In this document: positions 12,119-24,700 of the stretch, piece after piece | How the letters are laid out: the number at the start of each line of letters is the position of its first letter | Position numbering within the stretch: the first letter of the stretch is position 1 | Assembly (NCBI GenBank): GCA_030248215.1 | Contig: JASANG010000396.1 | Location: 1 to 64,000 of the forward strand | Source: Enoplolaimus lenunculus | Taxonomy: Eukaryota; Nematoda; Enoplea; Enoplida; Thoracostomopsidae | Direction: 5' to 3' | Length of the DNA stretch: 64,000 nucleotides | Notes under the pieces: generated by a model | The model's database searches: none | Told to the model about the DNA's origin: nothing | What the model saw: only the letters and a program-made list of their open reading frames with translations | Translations under genes and position numbers: made by a program

Positions 12119-13367
12119 CCTTCAATGGATAGTTTCATTGCTCGCTATATCGTCCCACGGCTGGAACTTGTTCTACAAACTTGGGATGTCAACCCATCAA
12201 ATCAAGATATACGACCTTGGGATTGGGTGATGGCATGGGCTGGAGATCTTATTCCTCATACGGTTATTGCTCAACTGTTGGTTCAATACTTTTTCCCAAA
12301 GGTAATTAAGGTTATAGTCTGAGATTCAGCGCATGTATACTCGAATGGCTGCAGAATCTATGATCAGGTAGTGATAGGTTTTCAAATACAATGATAACCG
12401 CGCATTGGTAAAGTAATAGTTGAACTATATAGTTGATAATTCGCGTGTAAGGTTGAGTTTAATTTGTGTTTAAAAGGTTTTTGTTTACTTGTTTTGTATG
12501 ATTTTAGTGGCATAAAGCCTTGTTCACGTGGCTGAGTTGCGCAACACCGAACTATTCTGAAATTACGCATTGGTATTCAGGTTGGAAATCAATGTTTAGT
12601 CAGAAACTTTTGGAGATTCCAATTATTCAAGGTACCAGTTTAACATCTTTACCGTGAAACTTAGCTGGCTTTACAATATCACTCGGCGACATTTGTTCAA
12701 AATCACAGATATAACCTGTGACGTATGCAGAACGATATAAATCAAACCTCGTGTTAAAAGCTTGACCTGCCTATGCCACGTTGCTTATGAAGTACAGTTT
12801 AGTTGCATATGATCTTAAACTGCCGCAGAATTTAAGTTGAATTTTGTGTTTTGCAGAACAATTTCAACGCGCTCTCGAGTGTATGAATCGTGCTGTCAGT
12901 GGCGGTCATGCACCTTCAGGGGCACGTGAAGAAATCGCGTATTTGTCAGCAACGGAACGAATGAAACAAATGGAAATGGCATCGAAACAACACATCAAAG
13001 ATATGAGCGTAGGTTTAAATCCAAGGTTGCTGCATTGTATTTACTATAATTATTGGTCAGACGTTTTGAAGGTTGAGGCTCAGAGGCCTTTTGCATTTGG
13101 GGTAATCCTTCGCGTTCGCAAGTATTGGTGGTTTGGTTGTTGATGAAAATTGTTTTAGAAGCGGGAAAATGTTGACGAAAATACCAAGAAATATGTACTT
13201 TTGTTTTGTTTGTTTCAGTGTTTGTCATCGGCGTCGCTGACGACGGGACCTGCTTCGTTCAAAGATTTGGTAGAACGAAAGGTAATCAGTCTGAATTCTT
13301 ATGTAATTATGGGTTTCTGAGGTACTGCAGTGAGATCGAACATTATTATTATTATTATTATTCTACT

Positions 13368-13400
<33 letters not shown>

Positions 13401-13814
13401 TCATATATACTCTCATACTTACGATGTACTTATATAACAGTTTTGGCTCATTGAGAACAGAAAGCGACTTTGATTGAAACTTATGTTTAGTTGGTGTCAG
13501 TTGTTTTACAATATATTTGTTACGATTGAATGGGGATGAACTAAGTTACTATTTATTTTATTTAGTAAGGAATAGTGAAAGTATTGATTCTGCTTACAAG
13601 AATAATTAGTTTCTTGGTATTTCAGGCGTCAGAAAGTAGCTTGACTTTTATGCCGGTCCCTAATCGCTATCGTGAAGGCAAGCAAGTGTATCGGTTTGGT
13701 CCTTTAAGCATTTATGTCGAGAAAAATGTCGTATTTGCGTCAAAAGATGGTGGTATTTGGGAGCCGGTATCTCTTGATAATTTGGTTGCAAAGGCAAAGT
13801 TATCTGCAAGTTGA
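12119..13814 (+). CDS. TFIP11: TFIP11 (tuftelin-interacting protein 11 / STIP), C-terminal five coding exons
   Basis: TFIP11 is a nuclear G-patch protein that works with the helicase DHX15 in spliceosome disassembly. Exons are 12119-12301, 12508-12631, 12857-13008, 13219-13281 and 13626-13814, all GT-AG with matching phases and ending in TGA. The frame gives 246 residues of the C-terminal GCFC-like region. Recognisable family blocks are FIARYIVPRL, WHKALFTWLS, THWYSGWKSMF, ALECMNRAVSG, ATERMKQME, SFKDLVERK and the C-terminal FMPVPNRYREGKQVYRFG. Exon 4 encodes only 21 residues. The usual first 500-600 residues, including the G-patch, are not visible in the preceding 12 kb, so the gene has a very large intron, runs beyond the window, or is a partial copy. 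The next gene, PEX5, is on the same strand. Confidence 0.93.
13346..13412. repeat. (ATT)n microsatellite in TFIP11 intron
   Basis: A run of ATT triplets with a few interruptions lies in the intron before the last TFIP11 exon. Confidence 0.9.
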
Positions 13815-13941
13815 TTGTATTCATTCCCTTTAGTTTGGATTATTGCCAGCCCATTTATAGGATCAGGTCCATAACTGTTGTAGTATACGCATACTCCTGA
13901 GCCTAAGCTTATTACTAAGCCAAGCAAAAAATTTAGTATAA

Positions 13942-14344
13942 TGTAGGGATGTGCCGATGATGTGCCGATACCGATGCCGATTCTTATTTTGAAATTTTGC
14001 CGATGCTGATGCCGATGCCGATTCCAACTTTACTACACCATGCTTAATAAACAGATAACATACTACATAACATCATTATATAAAGATTTAAATCCCAGCC
14101 ATCATAAACGATTAGAATTTTATAGGAACGGTTCATTTCAATAAATTTTATCGAACACACGCAAAAAATATTAAAAATAGTTTTCCTGACCAGACGCCAG
14201 ATATGCGCCCAGAAATGAAGCTGGAGGCATTCCAACTGACTGTTATATGTGCAAAAAGTATCGGCAAAGAATCGGCATTTATTGCAGTGTCGATGCCGAA
14301 ACTAACGAAAACTGCCGATTATTGCCGATTAATCGGCACATCCC
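13942..14344. mobile_element. hAT-type MITE, GCCGAT-rich, 403 bp, with 8-bp target duplication
   Basis: The ends read TGTAGGGATGTGCCGAT and ATCGGCACATCCC, inverted complements. The direct 8-mer TAGTATAA flanks both sides (13934-13941 and 14345-14352), as expected for hAT transposition. Subterminal DNA is packed with GCCGAT words on both strands. It has no coding capacity. It lies 128 bp after the TFIP11 stop codon and carries the first AATAAA (14046-14051) after that stop. Relatives are at 22639-23076 and 38605-38855. Confidence 0.9.
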
Positions 14345-14352
14345 TAGTATAA

Positions 14353-16660
14353 AACGTAAGTTTAGTGCAGTCTCATGGACAATGGCCCGCTTCTGACGTA
14401 TACATGTGTCAAATTTTTGATCCTATGATAGGATATGCTGGACTAATCATCCACTGGAAAGAGGTAACGTATGTACACGTGATACAGATTTTAAAAGTTT
14501 ATATATTCTACACTTCTTGCCTCTGTATCTTGTATGTTTTGCCATGACGCGGAATCGAACCGGAATTGAATATTATAAAATTGGATCACAACTGCACCTC
14601 GTGAGTGCGTTATGTTTAATGCATACTGCATCATTGGTCTATTGTGTAGTGTATGCAAGTGTGCGCACTGGGTGATAAGAATTATTTTTAACAAATAAAC
14701 TGCGACCGAAACTAGGTCGCCCTTTTAAAAGGTTCTTTCCAAAGTGTAGATGTGTACTGAAAATAATGGAAACGGAAACGGGTAGTGATGAAAAATAGTG
14801 AAAACTGAAAACGGATGTTGAAATACAAAAATTGAACAGTTGCTTTTTATTTACCTGGTTTGCTAAAATTTCAATGACGAAATGGCGGATGCAACCAAAG
14901 TTTTTAAGATTTCGGATGAATTTCGTTATATTTAGTCGAAATGGAACAATTCCAAATGATCTGCAAGTGATTTCTACAATGGTTTTTTAAAGAGGAATAA
15001 TTTGGCTTGAAATTGTTATCACTAGTTGATGTCTGGCTTTTGTATTTTATCTGTTAATAAACATTTCTATTTTAATGCGTTTTGTCATTATGGTTTTTTC
15101 CACCTGAGAGCGATTAGCATTACATTTGTTCATACCACACATAACAATACGGCACTGTTAGAAAATATGGGTCACTGAATAGAACAGGGTTGTAACCGTA
15201 GTATGAGCATATTCCTGAGCCTAAAGTGTAAAAAATGAGCTTACACCTAAGTCTAAGCAAAGATTTTCTAAGGCTTAGGCTTATTTTATTGCAGTTCCGC
15301 CGAAAACGTTCCGCCATGATGTTTACATGGGCCAAAACACAGAATAATGTGTGTACGTTGTTATTTCAAAACGATGGTGCAAAAATGAGGTTCAATTTCA
15401 CTACGTTTTCTTCAGTTGTCAAGCGAGGTGCGTTTGAAAATTTTGCTTTCTGTTGGCGAATTGAGCGATTCGGTCATTTCAACATGTTTGACCAGTGCGG
15501 ACCCTAACAGTTGTATCTGTAGTTCTGCTAACTTGAAACATTTATCAAATTTATTGGGCGTAATTTATATAGCGTGTTTTTCAGGTGCAATTTTTGTTCT
15601 TTACGCATTTGACGACCGTCAAACTTGTTACGTACTTAATTGATATCAACCAAATAATCAAATTTGACTAAAAAATTGTGAACATTGTATGGTGAGTTTA
15701 GTCAGCTCTGTGTGACCAACTTGTCAGCTAAAAAAATCACTTGAGCAACATATCGTAACGAACAGTGGCTTTTGAAATCACGTGTTAACTGTTTATGAAT
15801 TTTCAGGAATTTCTTAGATCATGGCACGGTTGCAGAAACATGGCTAAAGTATACCAATCTTTGCTTTTACCAGATTAATCGATGTTGTCAGAATACGGTA
15901 CGATTTTTCGTCTTGTCTTGTCTATGCAGTGAACCAAAAACTCAGCTGGGAAATGCGTATTTATAGAAATTTTCGACCTGCAACTTGTTTGTTTTGCTAC
16001 TAAGGTCAAAAATCGAGTAAAATCAAACGCCGATTTAATTTGAGGCGTTTTTAAAGCATCAATTGCGATTTGTTTTGTGACATCGCTTTGTTTAAGAAAG
16101 TATCTAATTAAGTTGGTCATTAGAACTCTAAGTCAGCAATTACGTCGCCATGCAGTGCTGGTATGAAATTCAATTAACTATGTTAACAGTGAACCAAAGG
16201 TCAATTTATTATGTTTTGCTGAAAACTTCAATATACATTCATGGATTATATGCTAAATTTTTCTACATTAAAAAATTACTTTCCTTTGCATTCAAGCAAC
16301 GCATCTCTATGTTACAAAAAGAAAGTTACAGGAATTTTGCTGTCCGCAATATGTTTCAGAAGAATTAACAGTTAACACATGATTTCGGGAGCCATTGTTT
16401 CGTAATGTTTGTCTAGCTTACATCAAACGAATGTGCTGGTCTAGTTAATAATATCCTTTTAACCGGAATATGAAACATATCCCACAGTGTTCAAGTGTTG
16501 AGCAATTTTTTTCTAGTTTCAATCGCTTTGTTAAGCTGTTGCGTAATCCATCAAATGAAACTGAAAAATTTGAAGACTGATTAAACTAAATACTGAGTTT
16601 AAACAAATCGTTCGGTGAATAAAACTATTGTCCTGACAACATGCGCTCAATCAAATAATT
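14353..16660. other. Gene-free stretch between TFIP11 and the minisatellite
   Basis: No gene is seen. An AATAAA occurs at about 14693 as an alternative TFIP11 polyadenylation signal. A dispersed repeat with CATATTCCTGAGCCTAA is at about 15170-15330. Related copies lie near 13845-13925 and 27535-27640. Confidence 0.45.
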
Positions 16661-16663
16661 TGT

Positions 16664-17496
16664 ATGAAAGCAAGCGTTGGAACGACACCAACCATAGGAG
16701 TGACATCGTCCATTGGAGTGAAACCAACCGTTGGGGTGAAACCTACCATTGAGGTGAAACCAAGCGTTGGAGTGAACGCAACAGGTGGAGTGGAAACAAC
16801 CGTTGGTGTGGAACGAATCGTTGTTGTGAAACCAACCGTTGGCGTGAAACAAACCGTTGGGGTAAAAGCAACCATTGGCGTAAAAGCAACCGTTGGGGGT
16901 GAAGCCAACCGTTGTGGGGTGAAGCCAACCGTTTGGGGGGGTGAAGCCAACCGTTGGGGGGTGAAGCCAACCGTTTGGGGGTGAAGCCAACCGTTTGGGG
17001 GTGAAGCCAACCGTTGGGGGTGAAACTAACCGCTGGGGGTGAAACCAACGTTGTGGTGAAACCAACCGTTGGATGAAACCAGCCGTTGGGGTAAAAGCAA
17101 CCATTGGCGTAAAAGCAACCGTTGGGGGGTGAAGCCAACCGTAGGGGGAAGCCAACCGTGGGGGGGTGAAGCCAACCGTTTGGGAATGAAGCCAACCGTT
17201 GGGGATGAAGCCAACCGTTGGGGTGAAACCAACCGTTGGGGTGAAAGCAACCATTGGCGTAAAAGCAACCGTTGGGGTGAAACCAACCGTTGGGGTGAAA
17301 CCAACCGTTGGGGTGAAACCAACCGTTGGGGTCAAACCAACCGTTGGGGTGAAACCAACCGTTGGGGTGAAACCAACCGTTGGGTTCAAACCAACGTTGG
17401 GGTGAAACCAACCGTTGGGGTCAAACCAACCGTTGGGGTCAAACCAACTGTTGGGGTCAAACCAACCGTTGGGGTCACACCAACTGTTGGGCTCCT
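16664..17496. repeat. 18-bp minisatellite (CCGTTGGGGTGAAACCAA), about 45 units
   Basis: About 830 bp is made of an 18-bp unit, degenerate on the left and cleanest at 17210-17490. Because the unit is a multiple of three, long open frames arise on both strands (for example NGWFHP or NRWGET repeats). Those are consequences of the repeat, not genes. The array ends exactly where the TIR element at 17497 begins. Confidence 0.93.
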
Positions 17497-18285
17497 CTGG
17501 CTTCTCCACAGCGGGGGCCCCCAGCACTTTTCGAAATTTTCATTTTCCCCCGGCGAAAACTTTGCCGCCCCCAGGAAAAGCCCCCCGGCGAATTTTCGGC
17601 CGCCCCCCAGCAAATTTTTTTGCTGGGGCCCCCAGGACTTTTCTAGGCCAAAAATTTTCAATGTTAAAACGTAAAGACCTGGACTTCTTTTGAGGCGAAC
17701 ATTCTGCAAAATATGATTTTATATTACGCTGAGTACTCATAATTTTTAATAGCGTTAGAAATACCCATAGTAACTAATACAATTCAATAATGAACTGAAA
17801 AAGCACAATTATATAAAGACCGTTTCAGGGCATACAGCATTCGAAAGTACCTTGCAGCAGCAAGTTCAACCCGCCTGAGCCTTATGATAAATTGAAGCTG
17901 TGACTAATATACAAAATATATACTAATCACAGTTTCAATTATAGATTATCTATATTTTATATAATTGTGCTTCTTTCAACTTCTGGTTAAGTTGTCAGTA
18001 TATACGTAATATTATTTAAAATTATTGTTATTAGCGTTTGCGAGAAATTTTTGTCATGTTGAGCGATGAGTAATCTTACGTTGAGTTGGAAACCCGGTCT
18101 AGAATGAAAAAATGGTCCAAAAAGTCGGTTTGCAAAATTTTAAGCCTGCCCCCCAGGACCCCCAGATCATCTGGGGGCCCCCAGGAAAACTGCCCCCCAG
18201 CAAAATCAGCTGCCTCCCAGGAAACTCCTGGGGCCCCCCAGGAAACGCCCCCCCGGCGGAAATTTTCAAGCTGTGGAGATGCCAG
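17497..18285. mobile_element. Non-autonomous TIR element with C/G-run ends, copy 1 (789 bp)
   Basis: The ends CTGGCTTCTCCACAGC and GCTGTGGAGATGCCAG are inverted complements. Within about 130 bp of each end are runs such as GGGGGCCCCCAG and CCCCCCGGCG. The middle is AT-rich and non-coding. A second copy at 52411-53182 matches along its length with few differences, so the family was active recently. The flanks share only GGGCT (left GGGCTCCT, right GGGCTGAA), a weak target duplication. Superfamily is uncertain; hAT-like by duplication size in copy 2. Confidence 0.88.
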
Positions 18286-18703
18286 GGGCTGAACCCGACT
18301 GTAAGCCCTATAAAGTATACCTATAAAGTTATAACCGCAAAATTACATAGCTAACGGGAAAAAGGTGCTGAACCAAAATGAAACATTTCGTGCATTTTAA
18401 TGCAAAAATAGTTACTGTTAAAACTGTTCGTATCGAAAAATTGTATATCGGTAAAAATTCATTTGACTGTGAACACCAACGGTCACCTTGCAAACCTGAG
18501 TTTTTGCTAGTTTCATAGTATCTTCAATATTGAAAGTGTGCTTGGCTAGTTTATTTTGCCCTGGTTAAGATTACAGGTCGTGTTTTTGTTGTTTAAAAAT
18601 AAATTTTTTTGTTAGCTTGGGAATGTGTAATATAATAAGTTAAATTATTATTATTATTGCTATTATTATTATTATTATTTGGTAAACAAAGCTACTTACA
18701 ATT
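18286..18703. other. PEX5 upstream region
   Basis: AT-rich DNA with an (ATT)n run at about 18643-18680 just before the PEX5 start codon. It should hold the 5' UTR and promoter. No TATA box or other element could be assigned with confidence. Confidence 0.4.
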
Positions 18704-21700
18704 ATGAGTTCAATGAAACAACTCGTCGATCCAAATTGTGGCCAGCCGAATGCTCTTGTTCAGCTTGGAAACCAAGTTAATTTCCGTCCGACTACGTCAA
18801 CGACAAGTGTAAGTTTGATTTTTGTGAGTGGTTAAAATTTTAGTTTTGAGCTCAGTAGGGCGGGCGCAGGGGTTAAGATTTTGTAAGCGGAGCCTAAGTT
18901 TTATCGAAGGTGAACGTCTGTAAGACAGATAGTAGATGTGTGTGTTTGGTTTTGTTTTAAATAAATAAACTTACGGAAATGTTTTCGGTAGGCGCTCGGA
19001 ACGTATTGAATGCCCATATAGCCATTGGGTTTAGCTGCACAAATGTCGTGTTAATTGTTGTAGGTTGTGGCATACAAACACAAACCAGCCATACATGATC
19101 AGGTAAGTCTGTGTGTTAATTGGGCATACCCTAACCAGTCACTATTACGCTAGGTGATTTTGCTTGTGGTTTCTGTAGTTGTACTAAGTTATTAACTTGA
19201 ATTTTATTTTTATTGAAATATGCGCTTAATATCCGGCTACGTTCGGAGATTGAAGCATCCGGTTCCGGAATTGTTTGGTGTACGGTCACACCCTAGTATA
19301 TAATAATACTTTATGTTGTGTTGCGTTTGTTCAAGAAGTGAGCAATCGCAAGTAGCGTGTATAAAGGTTTTCAGTTTGCCGAAGAATTTCTCGCGTCACA
19401 ACGTGGTGCTTCACCGAAACCTGGCGTGTTTGCAATGCACGAATTGCTCAAAGACGTGCCTCGCTTGAGACCAGGTAACCAATTCCGCGAAACTGTTTTT
19501 GAGGTATTTTTCTGTTAGAAAATTTTTTAATGCATGTAGTTGTGTTTTATGAACAATTTGCATTGGGACATCTAGTGTGTCTGGCGTTTTGTACTTAAAA
19601 GCGATCTGTGACTGTAGAATACGCAGCGTTTATTGACAAGAACTACAACTGTGACTTTTTATATGTCAAGATACACGTCCTTCGTTAGCAATATTTCGCC
19701 TATAACAACTGAACTACCAGTTGTCGTCGAAGTTTGAGTTCTAAGCAATAATATTGCAAAATTTAAAATAAAAATGTTAATAAGTGGTAGGGTTCAACCG
19801 TAATTCCTGTCCCAACCAGGTAGGAAGCGGAATTTTTACGGTTTTGTGGCAAATTTTTCATACGTAATAACTTGAAAATTGGAAACTTTGTCTTTGAAAA
19901 ATTGTTATTTCGAAATAAGTGTGTTTGTAATTAGTTCAATTTTGTTAACAAACGTTTTCTGTTGTGTTTTCCCATAACTTGATGATGAAATAGTTGATAA
20001 TTCGGTTAAGGAAATTTTTGACAAGTTTCGTAAAAAGTCCAACAAAAATTCGCTGATGAAAATTATTTCAAATTCCTGTTGCGGCAAAATTTAGTTCCTG
20101 TTGGAACCCTGATCGGTGGTCGTTTTTAAAATGACATAAGTATCATTAATAAATATTGTTATGAAAGCTTTTGCGATACTATTTCAAAATTTTTGTGCAT
20201 GGCGTAAAATAGCAAGCAATCTTGGTAATTTTTGATTATAAATTTTTTGAGCACTGTTTATTACTAAAGTGTGAATCATGTTTTATGTTTTGTAGGGGAA
20301 CCATCAGCTGATTGGATTGCCGAATTTCAAAGGTCAACGCTCGCTCCAACTGTGATTCAGAAACCACTTGCCAACCGCCATCATGAATGGGCCAACGAGT
20401 ATGTAGAGCGATTTGGGGTTGCTGGAAGCCAGAAATCTGCCGAAAATTTAGAATCCAGTTGGCAAATGTCTCTGGCTCCTTCGACAGAATTGAAAACAAA
20501 TGACATGACGTAAGCTACAACAGTTACGGATAGAATAGCTCACGACTTTTTTATTTTCATCAATCTTACAAAATCACTCATCGAATATTTTGATCTAAAA
20601 ACTTATTAACTCAACTGAACGAGATGAAAGGCATTCTTTTCGAACTAATAACTTTGCAACTTCTAATTTTTAAAATGTTTATTTGGCACAACACTGCAGG
20701 GTGTCACAGAATGCACAATTTAACCGACTCCGAATCCATTGCAAATTTGCCGAATCTGAATCCAAATTTTGCATGTTGCAAATTTCAGTTATATGTATGA
20801 TTTGTGTTAGAATATCAACGCAATGCCAGTCGGATAACATTTAAACGTGTATTTATTTCGTGTCCGACCTGAGTTTTGAGATTTGTGACCTAAAACAAAA
20901 TTTTTTTATTAATATAACAAGTTATTTAAATTTTTTATCGTTTACAACTGAAAAACATATTGCTGAAAATTGTTGTATTTGGCTTTTGGATTCGGCTTTT
21001 TCACAACCGAATCCGAGTCCGAACCGCAAATTTTGCCGAATCCGAATGAGAACACTTGTTGCCACTCTACCACACTATAAGAATTCCGGTTCCTGCATTC
21101 TGAAAAATACTAAGCTTTTTGCAGGAAATCCAGTTGAACCCTGATATAAGCTATTAATTATTCGCTAATCGCCCGGTTTGTACAGTGCGCATAAGTGCGA
21201 GCGAATTCACAAAAATCAGCATGCAAATTAAATTTTATTTCCATAGAACAGTCACGTATATTATCAAGTGCATTTCAGCTTTAGTTATATAGATAGATCA
21301 TCCGCTTTGAAATCGATGGGTAGCTAGCGTACCAATTCAGACAAGAATTGACGTGCAGCAGCCGGAGAGTGTTTCACTGGCGCTATGTGTAACTTAACAT
21401 GCGGTTCGTACAGAATGGGGTAATATATTCAAGTCCAGTTTAGAATTTATCAAAAAATTTAATGTATAGTATAGAAAATGAAATCCATTATGCATGTGTT
21501 CTGTTTTTTTGTTGTTCTTGCAATTTTCAGTGTTAATGCTAAATGGGCATCTGAGTATTTGGATGATATCGACAAACAAACTGAACTTGGCGCTAGAACT
21601 GATGCTGCTTTGTGGGAAACACAGGTGCATACTAATGTTAAATTTGTATTCTCTGAAATAGTATTACTAATGACACGACCTAGATAAAATAATTGTGTCA

Positions 21701-24700
21701 CTGAGTTCAATTTTCTGCTAATTTTGTTCTAAATTTAAATAGCGAAATATTCGTCGTTACATTTTGCGACGCTTACGTTATGTTATAGCATATATGTCGT
21801 AGGCTAATTTGCTATTCAGGCCAATTATCTATTGGCCGAGGACAATCTGCTATTTTGCGCAATAGCAGTTTCGACTAGGCTAAACTGCTCACGTACCTAT
21901 TGGCCAAGGACTACATGCTATTTTGCGCAATAGCAGTTTCGACTAGGCGAACCTGCTATTAAACTTATACACCAATCAGATTTGATTATTTTAACAGACG
22001 CAACACCGTTAAACAATCACAATAACTATTTGGCATGGGCCAAGCTACTATTTGCTCAGAATAGTAGATTCGTCTAGGCCAATAGGTCATTGGTCTGCAT
22101 CGCAGATTGTCCTACGACATATATATTTTTTAAGAACGTAATAGCGAGAGCTACGCCGTAACTATTAAATTTGCTTCATTACAATAAAAATTGCCAGTTT
22201 TTGAAGCTTCCGCTTGAAATCATCAAGTTAATTGTCTTTATTATTTTAGTTTGATTCGTTTATGCAGACAAGCCGGAGTGCGGCGCTTGAAGACGCGTGG
22301 ACAGAAGCAACTACGGACAAAGTAAGTGAAATTGGAGCATTATTTTGTTTATTGTTGCTAGTATCTTCTTATGAAAATTTTAAGGAAACTGAGTTTTAAA
22401 GAAATTTAGAAAGCAATTTTGATATTTGAGACTATTATTGAAAAAATGAGGTAACAACGTAGGAACTGTATTAGCACTCAATGAATTCAGAAGATTCATT
22501 TAGAAAAAAATTATTTTGATAACTATGGACGACCTTATAAAATGTCTTTGAAATTCATTTTAACATAATTCAATTTATAAAGTGTTATTTTTGTAAAATT
22601 TTATTTAAAACTCTACGTGCTTTAAATTGGCTTTGCTGAGGGATGCGCCGATACCAAAATGTTTGCCGATGCCGATTCTTATTTTGAAAATTTTCCGATG
22701 GAGAACCGCTGCACAACCGACGCCGATGCCGATTCCAACTTTAGTATACCATGCTTGATAAACAGATAAGATACTACATTACATCATTATATGAAGACTT
22801 AAACCGTAACCATCATGAACGGTTATAAATCTACAAGAACGATTCATTTCAATTAATTTTTTCAAACATAAACGCGAGAGATAGCAGTTCTCCTGACAAG
22901 AAGCACTGATATTCGCCCAGAAATAAAATTGATAGCATTCCAACTGATTGTTATGTGCAAAAAGTATCGGCAAAGAATCGGAATTTTTTTGCGCTGCCGA
23001 TGCCGACATCGATGCTTACGAAAAGTGTCGATTACTACCGATGCCGAAGCCGGTGCTGATTAATCGGCACATCTCTAATTTTGTTTAAGGCAAATTCAGA
23101 ACAATCAAAACTTGACTACTGGCACGATCTCGAACGACAATTCGATGAACTCGCGAAAGATGATACGATAAGAACACCGTGGTTAGATGATTTTGAAGCG
23201 TTCACAGCCAATCAGGTAAGAGCTTGCAGATGTTATATTAACGGTGTGGTTTAAAAAACAGCCAACCAGGAGCCGTATTCTCAACTTTGTATAGCATCTA
23301 TCGCTAGTTAGTGATAGGTTTACAAAGAAGCGAACTGCAGTATCTGTGAATTTTACACTGTACTTACACGTAGGACAAAATCAAACGGAAAAAAGCATTT
23401 GCGAATGCGACCACACATGTAAATTAGTTTTGAGCACATGTGTAGAGTATCAAGTATGCATGGGCGTACGTTAGGCATTCGCGTATTGATATATGTATTA
23501 CGTGTCGACTAGTTGTACGGCAACAAACTTGGTTTTGCTTAAGTCTGCACAGAGTAATAAGCTGCGTAACCACGGCTGTAAACGCAATTTTAGCCGCGTC
23601 GGTAATCGCGTCTGTAACCGCAATTTTAACCGCGTCTGTAACCGCAAGTGTAACCGCGAGTGTAACGCGTCTGAAACGCGGTTTTTGCGTCCACGGAAGT
23701 TGCGGTTGCGAGCGATCGCGATTCGAACCGCGTTTGGGTCGCGATCGCGGTTGCACTTAATTCTGTCCTTGACTGTACTCATCGCTTTTCAATATATTTT
23801 ATTTTTGGTGTTTTTAGGAGTACAAACTCGCCGAACAGAACCCATACACAGCATTGGACGATCCTTTTGAACAAGGCTTATCTAGACTTAAACAAGGTGA
23901 TTTGGCAAATGCGGTGCTCATGTTGGAGGAAGCAGTGCGTAGAGAGTCTGACAATGCGCAGGTTTGCGTTTTGTATGGTTTTTGGGGTTGTTTACCTGAA
24001 GCCTATCGTATAACACGGGCACAGTAGTGAATTAATTTGTGAACGCATTCGATATTGCCCTACTTATTTTGCACTGGTCAGGAGTTTACCCAGATGTGGG
24101 GTTGATGGGTTCAGTTCCTCTTGTAGGACTTTTAGAAATTAGTTCAATTGATAGCACATGAAACTCATCCGAAATATTTATAGAACGTAACCCTCACTTT
24201 CCAAAATCCTGGCTGAATGTCTGATTGCTTAGATTTGGACGCATAATACCTGTGGTTAGCGTCTTGTGTTTGGGAATATTGTTCTTTTTAATTTCAGTGT
24301 TGGCAGTATCTTGGTTTGGCGCAGGCCGAAAATGAACAAGAAGAACGTGCCATTGCTGCCCTGAAAAAGTATAAGTTGAGCTGGAAAATTATTGTGGTTT
24401 TCGTATTGGTTGGCAGTTTTTAGCACCAAACTAAAGCTGACACTCTGCGATAGAAAAGCTGCTTAGATTCCGTTTGGCCATGTTTTGTGTTTTGTAAATT
24501 AAAAATAAATCGTATTTTACCTGAGTTTAGCTTGGATTTGGATAGACAATTTGGAATTCAAATTTCTACCCAAAATACAATGGCTTATATGTGTTTAAAA
24601 ATCATTTTTTTCAGAAGTTTATCACTTGACCCAACCAATTTGTCTGCGCTAATGTCTTTGTCAGTCTCGTACACTAACGAAAATCTATATCGGGACGCAT

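Noticed and set aside
16625-17674. Long open frames on both strands (up to 300 residues, NGWFHP or NRWGET repeats)
   Set aside because: They follow from an 18-bp minisatellite whose unit is a multiple of three; no start context, splice signals or non-repeat domain.
17540-18354. Pro/Gly-rich open frames in the TIR element
   Set aside because: Encoded by C/G runs of the element ends; they also differ between the two copies.
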